Below are positions 27,694 to 38,077 of a DNA stretch of 64,000 bases, piece after piece (positions within the stretch are counted from its first letter, which is position 1; every line of letters begins with the position of its first letter). Below the pieces are notes generated by a model. It ran no database searches. It saw only the letters and a list, made by a program, of their open reading frames with translations, and was not told where the DNA came from. The stretch spans positions 2,604,001-2,668,000 of the forward strand of contig NZ_CP129992.1 of the NCBI RefSeq assembly GCF_030505615.1, read 5' to 3'. The stretch is from Salinibaculum rarum. GTDB taxonomy: Archaea; Halobacteriota; Halobacteria; Halobacteriales; Haloarculaceae. Both the position numbers and the translations under genes were made by a program.

Positions 27694-30207
27694 ATGAGTC
27701 AAACTGACCAGAACAAGGCCGAAGAGCGTCGCACGGAAGTGCGCGAAGAAAAGGAGAAAGTCCGTAAGAAACAGCAGCGAAACGAAGGCATCGGTTGGGA
27801 CGGTAGGACACTCCGCGAACAACTGGCTGAACTTGAAGACAAGACGGAGGCAACGGGTCACTACGCGGGATTCACAGAGTTATCGCTGAAAGATGACGAG
27901 CCGATACGATACGAGCAACTCTTTTCTCGTCTTCGAGGAGATCTCGTTACTGCACGAGAAACCTCGAAAGAAGTCTCTGCAACTCCCATCGTCGAGCAGG
28001 AAGGTGAACTTTGCTACGGCCTGTTCACCCCAGAAGGAGATTCTATCGCCGTTTCAACGGGCATTATTGTCCACGTCCATACGATGAGTGAGGCAATCAA
28101 GTTCATGATAAATCACGATTATGAGGAAAGTCCCGGTATCGAACCGGGTGATATCTTCGTCAACAACGACCCTCACGTCGGGGACGTTCACCCCTGTGAC
28201 TTGATGACACTCATTCCTATTTTTCATGAAGGAGAACTCGTCGCTTGGGCCGGTGGCGTCAACCACGTTATCGATACGGGTGCTATCGGTCCTGGTAGCA
28301 TGAACGTCTCACAGGCCTCGCGCTTCGGTGACGGTGCCTACTACACCGCACGAAAGATTGGTGAGGACTTTGAACTGTACAACTCTTGGAAGAAGGAATA
28401 CCCCGCTAAGACGCGGACACCAAACTTCCTGAAACTCGACGAACGAACCCGTATTACTGGCTGTTTGATGATCCGGGACTCGGTCAAGGAGATGATTGGG
28501 AAAACGGGGGTTGATACATTCAAACAACTCTCGCGGGAAGCAATCGAGGACGGCCGTCGGGGCTTCCGCAGTCGAATCAAGGAAACAATGCTTCCGGGCA
28601 CCTATCGTGGCGCCTCCTTCGTCGACGCTCTCTATGAGGGACAAGAGAACGTTACCCGCGAGTACGCAAAAGAGAACCATCTCATGCATGCTCCCTCTGA
28701 GCTGCACATTCGCGAAGACGGCTCCTTTCAGGTCTCTTTCGAGGGCGCAAACAAGTGGGGCTGGCATCCGTACAACTGCACGCCAGCCGCCATCCAGGGC
28801 GGCATCTGGGTGATGCTCACCCAGACTGTGATCCCAAATGAGTTGGTCAACGACGGCGCGTACTACGCCTGTGATTTCCACCTACCGGTCGGGTCGTGGG
28901 CAAACACACAGAACACTGAAACCGCCCACGCGTATGCCTGGCACTTCCTCGTCTCTGCCTGGGCTCCGCTCTGGCAGCATCTCTCACGTGGGTATTATGC
29001 ACGCGGCTTCTGGGAGGAAATCAACGCGGGCAACGCCAACACTTCAAACTGGCTCCAAGGCGGTGGTATCGACCAATTCGATAAGCTCCACGCAGTCAAC
29101 TCCTTTGAAGCCGCCTGTGAGGGTGTTGGTGCCCGATACGTTGAAGACGGAGAGCCACACGCATCGGCAATCTGGAATCCCGAAGGTGACATGGGCGACG
29201 CTGAAGCATGGGAACGAGTCGAACCATTACCGTTCCTCGGCCGCGCGGTCAAACCGAATACAGGTGGCGCTGGTCGTCGTGCGGGTGGGGCGGGTTTTGA
29301 ATCAATGCGAACGATCAAGGATGTGAGCCGCTGGTTGCTCTACGAGATGGGCAACGGCTACATGACTAGCGATAGCGGTCTGTTCGGCGGCTATCCCGCA
29401 GCCTCAGGGTATATTCTCAACGCTGAGGACACAGATCTCGAAGAGCGCTTCGAGAACGGCGAGGACTACCCACAGCACGACCTCGACCCTGAGAGCGGCG
29501 AGTTCGAGTCCAAAATCGACGGCGAAGTGACTCGGCGACCAGAAGGTATCAGCACACCAAAAGAATTTGACGACTACGATGTGTATCTGAACTACCTCCG
29601 TGGGGGTTCTGGACTTGGTGACCCGTTAGAGCGTGACCCTGAAGATGTATTGTCTGACATTCATGATGGATATGTCCTCCCGAGACACGCCAAAGATGCG
29701 TACGCTGTCGTCGTTGAGAAGATCGATCACGACGCGAAACACAATTCTGCCGTCCAAGGGGAGTGGGTGCTTGACGAAAAAGCCACCGAGAAACTTCGTG
29801 AACAACGGATTGATGAGCGTGCCGAGAAAGCCCAACCAGTCTCCGAGTGGTACGACGAGCAGCGCGACCGCATTCGGGACAACGGAGACCTGATTGACGA
29901 CGTAAAAAAGACCTACGCGAGCAGCATGCGGATGAGTAACCAGTTTGCTAACTTCTTCCGCGAGTTCTGGGATTTGCCCGATGACTTCGAATTCGATCTC
30001 AGCGACCAAGCTCAGCAATCACTGGACAACCGATTTGACTCCGGACTCCGTCCGATGTGGGATAATTTCACACAACGACACAAAACTTGGCTCAACGTTG
30101 ACGACGAACCATACGTACCGTACACATGGACGAACCGGTCAATTCAGGATCTCCCCAACCCAGCATCAACATTCAAAAACGAGGAACAAACAACCGATCA
30201 CGAGTGA
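27694..30207 (+). CDS. acxB: Second acetone carboxylase alpha subunit (HyuB family)
   Basis: 837 residues, closely similar to the protein at 20378-22900 over the full length. Differences concentrate in the first ~60 and last ~80 residues and in a few surface helices. Core motifs are kept (GDIFVNNDPHVGDVHPCD; RRAGGAGFESMRTIKDVSRW). No second beta or gamma gene is nearby, so it probably shares AcxA and AcxC, giving an alternative alpha subunit perhaps with another ketone preference. It ends 5 bases before the stop of the convergent helicase gene. Confidence 0.87.
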   Translation: MSQTDQNKAEERRTEVREEKEKVRKKQQRNEGIGWDGRTLREQLAELEDKTEATGHYAGFTELSLKDDEPIRYEQLFSRLRGDLVTARETSKEVSATPIVEQEGELCYGLFTPEGDSIAVSTGIIVHVHTMSEAIKFMINHDYEESPGIEPGDIFVNNDPHVGDVHPCDLMTLIPIFHEGELVAWAGGVNHVIDTGAIGPGSMNVSQASRFGDGAYYTARKIGEDFELYNSWKKEYPAKTRTPNFLKLDERTRITGCLMIRDSVKEMIGKTGVDTFKQLSREAIEDGRRGFRSRIKETMLPGTYRGASFVDALYEGQENVTREYAKENHLMHAPSELHIREDGSFQVSFEGANKWGWHPYNCTPAAIQGGIWVMLTQTVIPNELVNDGAYYACDFHLPVGSWANTQNTETAHAYAWHFLVSAWAPLWQHLSRGYYARGFWEEINAGNANTSNWLQGGGIDQFDKLHAVNSFEAACEGVGARYVEDGEPHASAIWNPEGDMGDAEAWERVEPLPFLGRAVKPNTGGAGRRAGGAGFESMRTIKDVSRWLLYEMGNGYMTSDSGLFGGYPAASGYILNAEDTDLEERFENGEDYPQHDLDPESGEFESKIDGEVTRRPEGISTPKEFDDYDVYLNYLRGGSGLGDPLERDPEDVLSDIHDGYVLPRHAKDAYAVVVEKIDHDAKHNSAVQGEWVLDEKATEKLREQRIDERAEKAQPVSEWYDEQRDRIRDNGDLIDDVKKTYASSMRMSNQFANFFREFWDLPDDFEFDLSDQAQQSLDNRFDSGLRPMWDNFTQRHKTWLNVDDEPYVPYTWTNRSIQDLPNPASTFKNEEQTTDHE

Positions 30208-30212
30208 GAGGA

Positions 30213-33200
30213 TTATTCTGACGCACAGGAGAGTTGGTTGTGTTGACACCAGCGACAGTGATCACCAGACGCGAACCGGTCAAACGACAGGTCCGAGATC
30301 TCGTTCATCATCGTCGTGACTTCGGACTTAACTGCTGAGAGGTCAGCCTCGCTGAAGCGCCGGGATTCGATTTTCGGGCCGATCTCGCCGACATATGCGT
30401 ATCCGGCCCGCGTAACCGGCTCGTCGTACAAGCCACGGCATGCGAGCAAGTAGATCGGTAGTTGCTTGTCGTCGTCCAAATCTCGATGCCGTTCGGTCGC
30501 CTTGTAATCGACAACGACCAATTCGTCAGCGGACGTTCGGTAGACCGCGTCGATATACCCGGTGAGTTCGTGCCCGTTGAGGTTGATCTCGAATTCGCGT
30601 TCGGCATCAATAATCTCGTAGTCGGAGATGTCCAGTTCGAAGTACCGGTCAATACACTGCATGGCCGCTGGCAGTGCGTCCTCGGCGCGGCGCTGACTGG
30701 CGAGACGCTCGCAAATTTCGTACCACTCCTCGCGGTTCTGGACACTCTGGTTTGCAGCTTGCTCAGCGGTGTCGTGGAAGAGAAGTCCGATATCGCGTTG
30801 CGACACACCATCAGTACCCTCACCGGTCGATGCCTGGTAATCCGGGAACGCGTTGATCACGTAGTCGAGGTAGTGGCTGCGCGGGCACTCCTCGTACGCC
30901 GCCAGCGACGTGTAACTGTGCGAAAGCGACGGATTCGGCGTCGGCGGCCCAGTCAGTGCCTCAACGTGGAGTGTCGACCGCTCACCGGCTGTTGTCAGGT
31001 TACCATCGAGCGATGCTGTAGCGAGATTTAACACGCGGTCGCGCGCTGTCTCAACCGCGACGTCGTCGCCAGCATAACGGACTGTGCCGCCAACCCCGCC
31101 AACCGTGTCCAGCGCCACGGTGTCGGTCCAATCGACTGCCGCTGGTGGGAGACACTCTTGGACATCATCCCAAATCGGGAGATGGCCACGCTCTGGCTGC
31201 CACGGAATCCGGGACGGCAGCATCTCACGAACTGCGTCGGACATGAGAGTGGTGTCCTCACCAGCGTCATCTACCTCGCTGCCACCCTGTAGAACGAGAA
31301 CATCTTCGGCGCGCGTAATCCCGACATGGAACACACGCCGGGTCTCACGAGCATCACGCTCGACGAAATCCTCGGCGAACGCTGCCTCTGCGCCATCCGA
31401 GAGGCTGGTTTCGAGCGCGTCGTAGGTGCGTGAACTCGGCGCCCACTCGTCAGCCGTGACTTGCGGAATGAGAACCACCGGGAAGTCCAGACCCTTGCTC
31501 TTGTGGATGGTCATCACGTTGACCGCGTCGTCGGCGACATCCGGCTGACTCGTCGGCGTGGACCCGCTCTCGTCGAACAGCGAGTCGTAGTGTTCGAGCG
31601 AGTCGATGAACTCCGGAGTCAGCGGCGGCTGGACGGCGCTATCACCATACTGTTCGATCACATCCTCGAGTTGCACGAGGTCACGGCGCTCTTGCTCACT
31701 GAGGTACCACTCAATGTTCGTGATATCCGTGAGTTCGCGGTACAGGTGGCTGAGCGACGCGGAGTCCCGGATATCAAGGAGTTCTGTGACGTGCTTGCGA
31801 GCCTCCGCGACACGGTCGGGCTCTTCGAACTCCTCGAGCGGCGCTCCCCGAAGCGTATCCACGAGAGAATCGTCGCCCGCGTTGAGTGTGCGGAGATCTG
31901 CGTCGCACACGCGGTACCGCATTTGCAAGACGCGATTCCAACTCACCTCGTCGTCGGTCCGCGCGAGCGCTTTCAGGTACGCGGTGACGGTCCCGACACC
32001 AACCGACTCCGTGGCCAAATCACCAGCCACCTGGTACGGGATCCCGGCGTCTTCGAATTCCTCGATAACAGGCGTTGCGTGATCGTTCTTCCGGACAAGC
32101 AGCGCAATATCACCTGGGTCATACGCCTCGTCGAGTTGCTCAGCGTCGCCGCTCAGCAAATTCTGGACGACAGTGCGAAGCTGGCCTGGGCCGTCCGCCT
32201 CGGCATCCTCGTCCGGCAGTTCAATGGTGGCGACAGTATCGCCGTCGTACGCGGGTTCGTCGATGCGGGTGAGCGTCTTGTGTCGCTCGCGGTGGTCGAG
32301 TTTCTGAATCGCTTCGTTGGCGAGGTCGAGGATCGGCTGCCGAGAACGGAAATTCTCCTCCAGTGGTTCGTCGGTGAGCGCGTCGAACACGGCGTCGAGT
32401 TCGTCGGTGATGTTGGCGACGTGCGCGCCGCGCCACTCGTAGATCGCTTGGTCGTCGTCGCCGACGACGAACAGGTTGTCCTCGGTAACCAGCGACGTGA
32501 CGAGGTCGAACTGGAGGCGATCCGTGTCCTGGAATTCGTCGCAGAACACGTAGTCCCACCTGTCAGCAATCTCCTCGCCGACAGGCGAGTCCAGCAGCGC
32601 AGCTGTCTCCACGACGAGCCCGTCGAAGTCAATGAGATTCCGGTCGTCGAGTTCGCGTTCGTACGCCGCATACCCCGCCGTCAGGTCGCACGCTGTGAGA
32701 CAGTCCGAAAGGAACGAATCGAGATGATCAGTGAGTTCGAGATCAAGATCGTCAGGGATGCCTGCCGGCGCACCACTCGCGTACCCCCCGAGCAGATATT
32801 TCGGGAGCTTGTACGCGTTGTCCGGTAACTCCTGCTCGCCCGCCTCGTGTGCTTCGAACGCAGCTTCCAGCGCGTCGCAGAGATCCACAAGACGGTCGAG
32901 GAAATCGCGTACGCTGGCTTCCATTCCATCCGTGCCCAACTGGTCACGTTCTTTGACGATGTCCGCGCGTGCGTCAGAGAGCGAGTCCAGCACGCTCGAC
33001 ACTGAACGGCCGCCCAGATGGTCGCTGGCAATCGCTTCGACACGGTCGGGGAGCTCAGCGAGCTCGTAGACGCGGTCAGCGGGGCCGAGGAAGGCGTCGA
33101 TGTCAGCCGGCGTGATGCCGCTGCGCTTCATCGACCCGATGAAGTTCAGCAGCTTCGACGCGGCGCCCGACGCGTACCCGTCACTCCCGTACACGTTGGG

Positions 33201-33641
33201 TTTGACCGAGCGATACTCGATCTCGTCCAAGACATCCAACACAATAGCGTACTTCTCGGCGTCCGTTGCTACCTCGAAGTCCGGATCGATCCCCGCTTCG
33301 TACGCGTAGTCGGTGAGGATCTCGCTACAGATCGAGTGGTACGTGTACGCGTCGATGTCGTACCCTGCTGTCCCGAGTTTCGCGTTGAGCTTCTCACGCA
33401 TCGAGTCCGCGGCGTTGTTCGTGAACGTCAACGCGAGAATCCGGTCCGGCGAGACGTCTTCCTCGTCGATGAGGTGCTCGATTTTCCGCACCATCGTGAA
33501 CGTCTTCCCCGTCCCCGCCCCGGCTAGGACACGCATCGGGTACGCATCAGAGTCAATGATGGTCTGCTGTTGGGGCTCCGGCGAGATGTCCTCCTCCGGA
33601 ACCGGGAACCACGACGGATACTCGTCACGATCGTCGCTCAT
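30213..33641 (-). CDS. AddA/UvrD-like helicase with C-terminal Fe-S nuclease
   Basis: 1142 residues. Superfamily 1A helicase motifs: VLAGAGTGKT (Walker A, 41-47), CDEFQDTDRLQ (Walker B), VVGDDDQAIYEWRGA, MTIHKSKGLDFPVVLIP and FHVGITRAEDVLVL. The last ~210 residues are a RecB-type PD-(D/E)XK nuclease (GYIDAVYR ... VVDYKAT) with Cys in YEECPRS and C1129-x2-C1132-x6-C1139 for a probable [4Fe-4S] cluster. Likely the motor of a double-strand-break end-processing complex with the next two genes; the ATG overlaps the nuclease gene's stop (ATGA). Confidence 0.9.
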   Translation of the reverse strand: MSDDRDEYPSWFPVPEEDISPEPQQQTIIDSDAYPMRVLAGAGTGKTFTMVRKIEHLIDEEDVSPDRILALTFTNNAADSMREKLNAKLGTAGYDIDAYTYHSICSEILTDYAYEAGIDPDFEVATDAEKYAIVLDVLDEIEYRSVKPNVYGSDGYASGAASKLLNFIGSMKRSGITPADIDAFLGPADRVYELAELPDRVEAIASDHLGGRSVSSVLDSLSDARADIVKERDQLGTDGMEASVRDFLDRLVDLCDALEAAFEAHEAGEQELPDNAYKLPKYLLGGYASGAPAGIPDDLDLELTDHLDSFLSDCLTACDLTAGYAAYERELDDRNLIDFDGLVVETAALLDSPVGEEIADRWDYVFCDEFQDTDRLQFDLVTSLVTEDNLFVVGDDDQAIYEWRGAHVANITDELDAVFDALTDEPLEENFRSRQPILDLANEAIQKLDHRERHKTLTRIDEPAYDGDTVATIELPDEDAEADGPGQLRTVVQNLLSGDAEQLDEAYDPGDIALLVRKNDHATPVIEEFEDAGIPYQVAGDLATESVGVGTVTAYLKALARTDDEVSWNRVLQMRYRVCDADLRTLNAGDDSLVDTLRGAPLEEFEEPDRVAEARKHVTELLDIRDSASLSHLYRELTDITNIEWYLSEQERRDLVQLEDVIEQYGDSAVQPPLTPEFIDSLEHYDSLFDESGSTPTSQPDVADDAVNVMTIHKSKGLDFPVVLIPQVTADEWAPSSRTYDALETSLSDGAEAAFAEDFVERDARETRRVFHVGITRAEDVLVLQGGSEVDDAGEDTTLMSDAVREMLPSRIPWQPERGHLPIWDDVQECLPPAAVDWTDTVALDTVGGVGGTVRYAGDDVAVETARDRVLNLATASLDGNLTTAGERSTLHVEALTGPPTPNPSLSHSYTSLAAYEECPRSHYLDYVINAFPDYQASTGEGTDGVSQRDIGLLFHDTAEQAANQSVQNREEWYEICERLASQRRAEDALPAAMQCIDRYFELDISDYEIIDAEREFEINLNGHELTGYIDAVYRTSADELVVVDYKATERHRDLDDDKQLPIYLLACRGLYDEPVTRAGYAYVGEIGPKIESRRFSEADLSAVKSEVTTMMNEISDLSFDRFASGDHCRWCQHNQLSCASE

Positions 33642-34543
33642 CGTCGCACCTCCTCCGAGAGGCGATCAGCGCACATCTCCCGATAGTCACAGTCCGGGCA
33701 CGCTTCCTCGTTAATGAGGTCGAACGGCTCGGGCTCGTAGGAGTCGCTCGTGATGCCGTCGTGCGCGGCGCGAATGAGCGCCCAGATCGTGTCATAGTGC
33801 TCGTCGTAGATGGCCGTGGTTTCCCGCGGATACCCGCGCGCAGACACCTCGTACCCACTCGGGGTACTCTCAAAGGACGTGCTGTTGAGCACCCCGTAGA
33901 AACTGAACCGGACCTCCATCCCGTCCTCGTAGAACGGTTCGTTCTTCACGCCCTCAATATACGCCGCGGTCTGGAACGCATTCCGGACCCGCTTTGGCTC
34001 GTGGCTCTCTCCATCAAGGTGCTCACCGAGATACGCCGCTGTCCCGGACGACAGTACGCCGCGCGTGTTCCGTTTGTAGTCGATGACGTGGAGCCCGTCT
34101 TCGGTCCGAAGGACGTTATCTGCTTTTCCGTGCAGCGCACGCCCGTCCCGTTCGCACTCCACCCAGCACTCAGTAGCGAGTGACTGGCGAGCGTGGTCAA
34201 TGCCGTCCCCGCCGTCTGGATCGAAGAACGCGTCAATCCCAGCGCGGTTCTCAGCTCGCTGGTACTCCTGATGGGCCTCGGATTCGTAGTCCTCCGGCGT
34301 GCTGTGTTCGGCCCACTTCGCCTCGAAGATGTTCATCGCGCGCTCGTGGATTGTCTCTGGCGCGTCGTCTGCGTCAGTCGCGTCACACACGTCCTCGATT
34401 GTCTCGTGATAGATTATCCCCTGGTTGAGATACAGTTCGGTGCGGTCCGGCGTGGTGACGTCCTGGGCGTACCCGTAGTCGTACTGTCGCGGACATGTCG
34501 CGTACGTCGCCAACCGAGACGGAGAGAGCGAACCGTCGCTCAT
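33638..34543 (-). CDS. Stand-alone RecB-family Fe-S nuclease
   Basis: 301 residues. PD-(D/E)XK core: HGKADNVL (Asp ~142) and HVIDYKRN (Asp ~155, Lys ~157), preceded by YHETIED. Cys17 (TCPRQ) and C282-x2-C285-x5-C291 form the AddB/Cas4-type [4Fe-4S] pattern. ATGA overlaps on both sides place it between the AddB-like scaffold and the AddA-like helicase, so it probably supplies the nuclease domain that bacterial AddB carries as its own C-terminus. Confidence 0.85.
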   Translation of the reverse strand: MSDGSLSPSRLATYATCPRQYDYGYAQDVTTPDRTELYLNQGIIYHETIEDVCDATDADDAPETIHERAMNIFEAKWAEHSTPEDYESEAHQEYQRAENRAGIDAFFDPDGGDGIDHARQSLATECWVECERDGRALHGKADNVLRTEDGLHVIDYKRNTRGVLSSGTAAYLGEHLDGESHEPKRVRNAFQTAAYIEGVKNEPFYEDGMEVRFSFYGVLNSTSFESTPSGYEVSARGYPRETTAIYDEHYDTIWALIRAAHDGITSDSYEPEPFDLINEEACPDCDYREMCADRLSEEVRR

Positions 34544-36621
34544 CGCCGCACCTCCCCGTTCGCGAACTCGACACGCGCACGCAACGCGTCCCGGAGCTCA
34601 TCACCGCGCTCCCCACTCTGCGCAAGCAAGTCTTGAATTTCTCCCAGTTCCGCTTCGACTTCGTCAAGCGACACTGTCACGTCTTGACTATTCGCGCGGC
34701 GGACATCGGCGAGCGCGTCGTCAACCCGCGACAGGAGGTACTTTTCTGCCGCTTGCTCACTCGTAATCTGTGGCTCGTCGGCTTCGGTCACCCATGGGAG
34801 ATCCTCATACGCCGCTGTGAGGAACCGCGACGCCTGCGCGCGTTCTTCGAGTGCTGTGTCCTCGTACTCGTAGAGACAACAGTACAGCCGCTCCGTCGCC
34901 GCACCCGCACCGACAGCCAACAGTCGCCGCGCGTGCTCTGTGTGATACCGCGCGAACGGCCGACTTGACGCCGTCGACGTCGTCGGGAACGTCGCACCCA
35001 CATCTGCTCCATCGAGTTGCGTGACGCCCGGGTAATCCGGCATCGACGCGACACGCGCCGTCGGGAACAACCGCGTCAGGAACGCGTCGCCCGGGTACTC
35101 GCTATCGACGAGATTCACGAGAAACACCGCGCGGAACGACTCGTTTTTGATCGCTTGCAAGTGGTCCACGCGGACACCGCCGTCGAGATCCGTCGCGCTC
35201 GTCTGGTTCTGCTGTGGCGCGTACTCGTGGGCGCGCTCAAGCATCTCCTCGAAGGACTCCCACGTCGCGTCCAGAAACTCGGTGTCTTCGAGAAACTCGG
35301 CCATTCGGAACGCCCGACGGACGTTTCCGAACTGCGCCCGTGCATCCAACGGACCCGCCCGTTCCGCAATCCGCTCTTTTAATCCGGCGTCTGTCGCCCA
35401 CCAGCGAATCCCCTCTTCGAGGCCGTCCATCTCGCGGACGCGATCCAACCGCTCCGTCTCGAGACCCGCGCCGTGATTCGGTACCTCATCCTCATCCTCA
35501 TCCTCGTCGGCGGCCGCAAGATGCCGGACGGCAGCGAGAAGTTCTCGAATCGCAGGATCATCACCAAACCCAGTGACAGTCGTCGATTCCGTCGGAATCC
35601 CAGTGCCTTCGAGGGCTTCGATAGTGTCCGTAACAGCACCGCCGCTTTGCTTCGTGGCAACAGCGATGTCGTCGTATCCCCACCCCGACTGCGCAACGAG
35701 CTCTTCGATCTCGTTGGCGATCTCGGCGAGTTGTTCGTCACTGGAATCAGTAGCAAGGACAGAAACCGACCCGACATCCGGATCTGCCGGGATCGTTTCC
35801 TCGGCGAAGTACTCCGCCGTTGCGGCTGGCCGCGTCGACGGCGTCCCCGCTTGCCCACGTCGGGACTCACTGAACGAGACGTAGTCCGTGACTGGCCCTG
35901 CCTCAACCCACGTCCGGCGTACACTCCCGTTTTCCTCGGCGACACAAACGAGGTCACAGTCCCCTACGAGCGCGTCGAGATACGCGCGATCCAGCGGGAA
36001 GAACTCCTCAAACTCGACTGCGAGCACCGCCTCGAAATCCACGACATCGTCGCGGGCATCCCCGGTGAGGACATCCAGCGCCTCCGAAATGAGTTGCCCG
36101 CGCTCCATGTGCTCGTGCGCGGCGAGCCACTCGTGGAACACGTCAAGCGCAGCTGCGATGTCACGGAGTTCCGGGGTTTCCTCAGGTGTGACCGTCTGCC
36201 AAGAGAGCGTACCCATCACGGTGTCCACATCCTCGATGAACGACGGCTGGTCAGACGCCCGTTGGAGGTACGCCGTGTCCCACTCATAGTCCTCGAGGAA
36301 CCGGTGCAGCAGTTCACGTCTCAACGCATCAGAGAGAATGACGCGGTCGTCCGTCTGGTTGAGGACATCAGTCGCATGCACGACGAGCGACGTCACATAC
36401 GGCGTCGCCGCGCCAGGCAACTCCGCACCTAACGTCTCCCGGAACGTGTCCGTACTCGTCGGGGCACCCGTAATGACGAGCACATCCTCAGAATCGTACT
36501 CCTCGAGGAGCATTCGGTATTCATCTCGCGCCGTGCGTGCCACATTCCCAGCCCCGAATGGCGTCGTGAGTAACACCCCATCGAACCGCCGAAGACCTGA
36601 CTCACGAGTCACGAAATCCAC
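34540..36621 (-). CDS. AddB/RecC-like scaffold without nuclease domain
   Basis: 693 residues. Weak helicase-like architecture: DGVLLTTPFGAGNVART in place of a P-loop (no GKT), VAVEFEEFFPLDRAY, and VRVDHLQAIKNESFRAVFLV followed by VDSEYPGDAF, matching the AddB/RecC segment around motifs V-VI. No PD-(D/E)XK motif at the C-terminus. Best read as an inactive-helicase scaffold that may scan DNA, first gene of the operon. Start ATG 36621 is followed at once by a plausible N-terminal strand. Function inferred from partners. Confidence 0.72.
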   Translation of the reverse strand: MDFVTRESGLRRFDGVLLTTPFGAGNVARTARDEYRMLLEEYDSEDVLVITGAPTSTDTFRETLGAELPGAATPYVTSLVVHATDVLNQTDDRVILSDALRRELLHRFLEDYEWDTAYLQRASDQPSFIEDVDTVMGTLSWQTVTPEETPELRDIAAALDVFHEWLAAHEHMERGQLISEALDVLTGDARDDVVDFEAVLAVEFEEFFPLDRAYLDALVGDCDLVCVAEENGSVRRTWVEAGPVTDYVSFSESRRGQAGTPSTRPAATAEYFAEETIPADPDVGSVSVLATDSSDEQLAEIANEIEELVAQSGWGYDDIAVATKQSGGAVTDTIEALEGTGIPTESTTVTGFGDDPAIRELLAAVRHLAAADEDEDEDEVPNHGAGLETERLDRVREMDGLEEGIRWWATDAGLKERIAERAGPLDARAQFGNVRRAFRMAEFLEDTEFLDATWESFEEMLERAHEYAPQQNQTSATDLDGGVRVDHLQAIKNESFRAVFLVNLVDSEYPGDAFLTRLFPTARVASMPDYPGVTQLDGADVGATFPTTSTASSRPFARYHTEHARRLLAVGAGAATERLYCCLYEYEDTALEERAQASRFLTAAYEDLPWVTEADEPQITSEQAAEKYLLSRVDDALADVRRANSQDVTVSLDEVEAELGEIQDLLAQSGERGDELRDALRARVEFANGEVRR

Positions 36622-36810
36622 CTTCTAGTTGCAGAGACCATAGTGTGCGTTTGATAGTGTATCGACCACCAAGTAGCCACGATCAAATAGAACTTCGCCA
36701 TCGACAGACAGCTATCCTCCGCTACAAATCCGTTTCCGAATCAGAAGGCAAAGCGACTGTCAACCCTGATTCCCGACAAAAACACCGCAGAATCCGCGAG
36801 TCCCGGGGAA

Positions 36811-36816
36811 CTTATC
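36811..36816 (+). promoter_or_regulatory. TATA-like box for the gene at 36841
   Basis: CTTATC centred 27 bases before GTG 36841, supporting a leaderless GTG start. Confidence 0.45.
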
Positions 36817-36840
36817 CGCCAGGGTGCAGAGTACACGACA

Positions 36841-38013
36841 GTGTCCGATTCGCATCTCGAAGATCAACTATTAGAAATCGAGCAGCAGCTGGACAGCGTT
36901 GAGGAGGTGCCAGCGACAACACTGTCGATCATCGGCCAGCCACGAAAGGAGAAATACTGGGAAGATCTCCTCGTCTACTTTCTCGATCACACGAACCCAC
37001 ACGGGTTTGGGACTGATGTCCTGGATGCGTTCGTGCGGTCGATTGCAGCACACAGTGCCACGAAGCTGCCGCGACCGAGTACCGACCTCACAGCAGTCCA
37101 AGTGCAGTCCCAAGTTCCGACCGCAAGCGGGCCGTTCGATATCCTCCTCTGGCTCGAAAATGAGTGGTTCGTTTGTCTCGAGTTGAAAAGCAAATCACCA
37201 GAATCCAACGCGCAAACAGTTCGCTACGCAGAGGCACCACAGCTTGGCGACCTCGACGTCGAGACCCACGAGGGCGTGGCCGAATACGTGTACTTAGCGC
37301 CAGCGACAGCGGCACCCTCTCAATCCGAGAGATTTGTCGACATCACTTGGGAGCACGTCATCGAGTACTTTGAGCAACTCATGACCGAGAGCCGGGGGCA
37401 GTATCCAGCGAAGAGTGAAGCACAGCTCGCTGACTACATCGACACGATCAAACACGAACTCAACATGGGAGACATCACTGACATTTCGACGGAGACCGAG
37501 CTGTACATTAAATACGCAGACACGATCGAAACCCTCACAGAAAACTTCGAACGCGACAAAAAGAAGATCTTCAACAGCCTCACCGAGGCGTTCTTTGCCA
37601 CCGGAGAGTGCCAGAAAAGTGGCTGGACGGTAAATCGGACGCAAAACTACGTGAACTTCTACAAGCCCTCGTGGCGTGACGTCGGCCCCGGTGTCAACAT
37701 CGAATACGAACCGCACATCGAACTCCAACGTGCACAACCAGTCATCCGTCTCCGACTCGACATCGAGCACGGGGACAAAGAGGCAGTCCGGGAGCAGGTC
37801 ACAGCGAAATTAACTCCGGGCGACCGTGAGGCGCTTGAGGCTGCCGACTGGGAGTTCACTGACGGGAGTTGGTCGTACCTCGCAAAGCCAGTCCACTTCG
37901 ATGTAACCGACCCAGAAGCCTCAATCCGCACCGCCGCACACGAACTGCACAACCTCCGCGACATAATTGAGCCACACATCGACTCGACAGTCGAGACCTA
38001 CTCCAACTCCTGA
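36841..38013 (+). CDS. PD-(D/E)XK nuclease superfamily protein
   Basis: 390 residues from GTG. The N-terminal ~150 residues carry the restriction-like fold: EKYWEDLLVYFLD, then GPFDILLWLENEWFVCLELK (Asp, Glu-x-Lys catalytic pattern) and a following QTVRYAE. This resembles PD-(D/E)XK families found in defence neighbourhoods. The C-terminal half is a separate alpha/beta domain ending in an acidic helix. Divergent from the AddB-like gene, it could be a DNA-protecting nuclease, but no partner is evident. Confidence 0.75.
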   Translation: MSDSHLEDQLLEIEQQLDSVEEVPATTLSIIGQPRKEKYWEDLLVYFLDHTNPHGFGTDVLDAFVRSIAAHSATKLPRPSTDLTAVQVQSQVPTASGPFDILLWLENEWFVCLELKSKSPESNAQTVRYAEAPQLGDLDVETHEGVAEYVYLAPATAAPSQSERFVDITWEHVIEYFEQLMTESRGQYPAKSEAQLADYIDTIKHELNMGDITDISTETELYIKYADTIETLTENFERDKKKIFNSLTEAFFATGECQKSGWTVNRTQNYVNFYKPSWRDVGPGVNIEYEPHIELQRAQPVIRLRLDIEHGDKEAVREQVTAKLTPGDREALEAADWEFTDGSWSYLAKPVHFDVTDPEASIRTAAHELHNLRDIIEPHIDSTVETYSNS

Positions 38014-38077
38014 CCGCCACTCCAGTGACCTCAAGAAAGCAAGCCTAACAGACAGGACCCCAACCGGATAACGTGGC

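Noticed and set aside
31461..32828. 455-codon + strand frame
   Set aside because: Antisense shadow of the AddA-like helicase, whose motifs are clear on the other strand.
33638..34543. Cas4
   Set aside because: Fe-S nuclease pattern is shared, but it is locked by ATGA overlaps between AddA- and AddB-like genes and no CRISPR is present.
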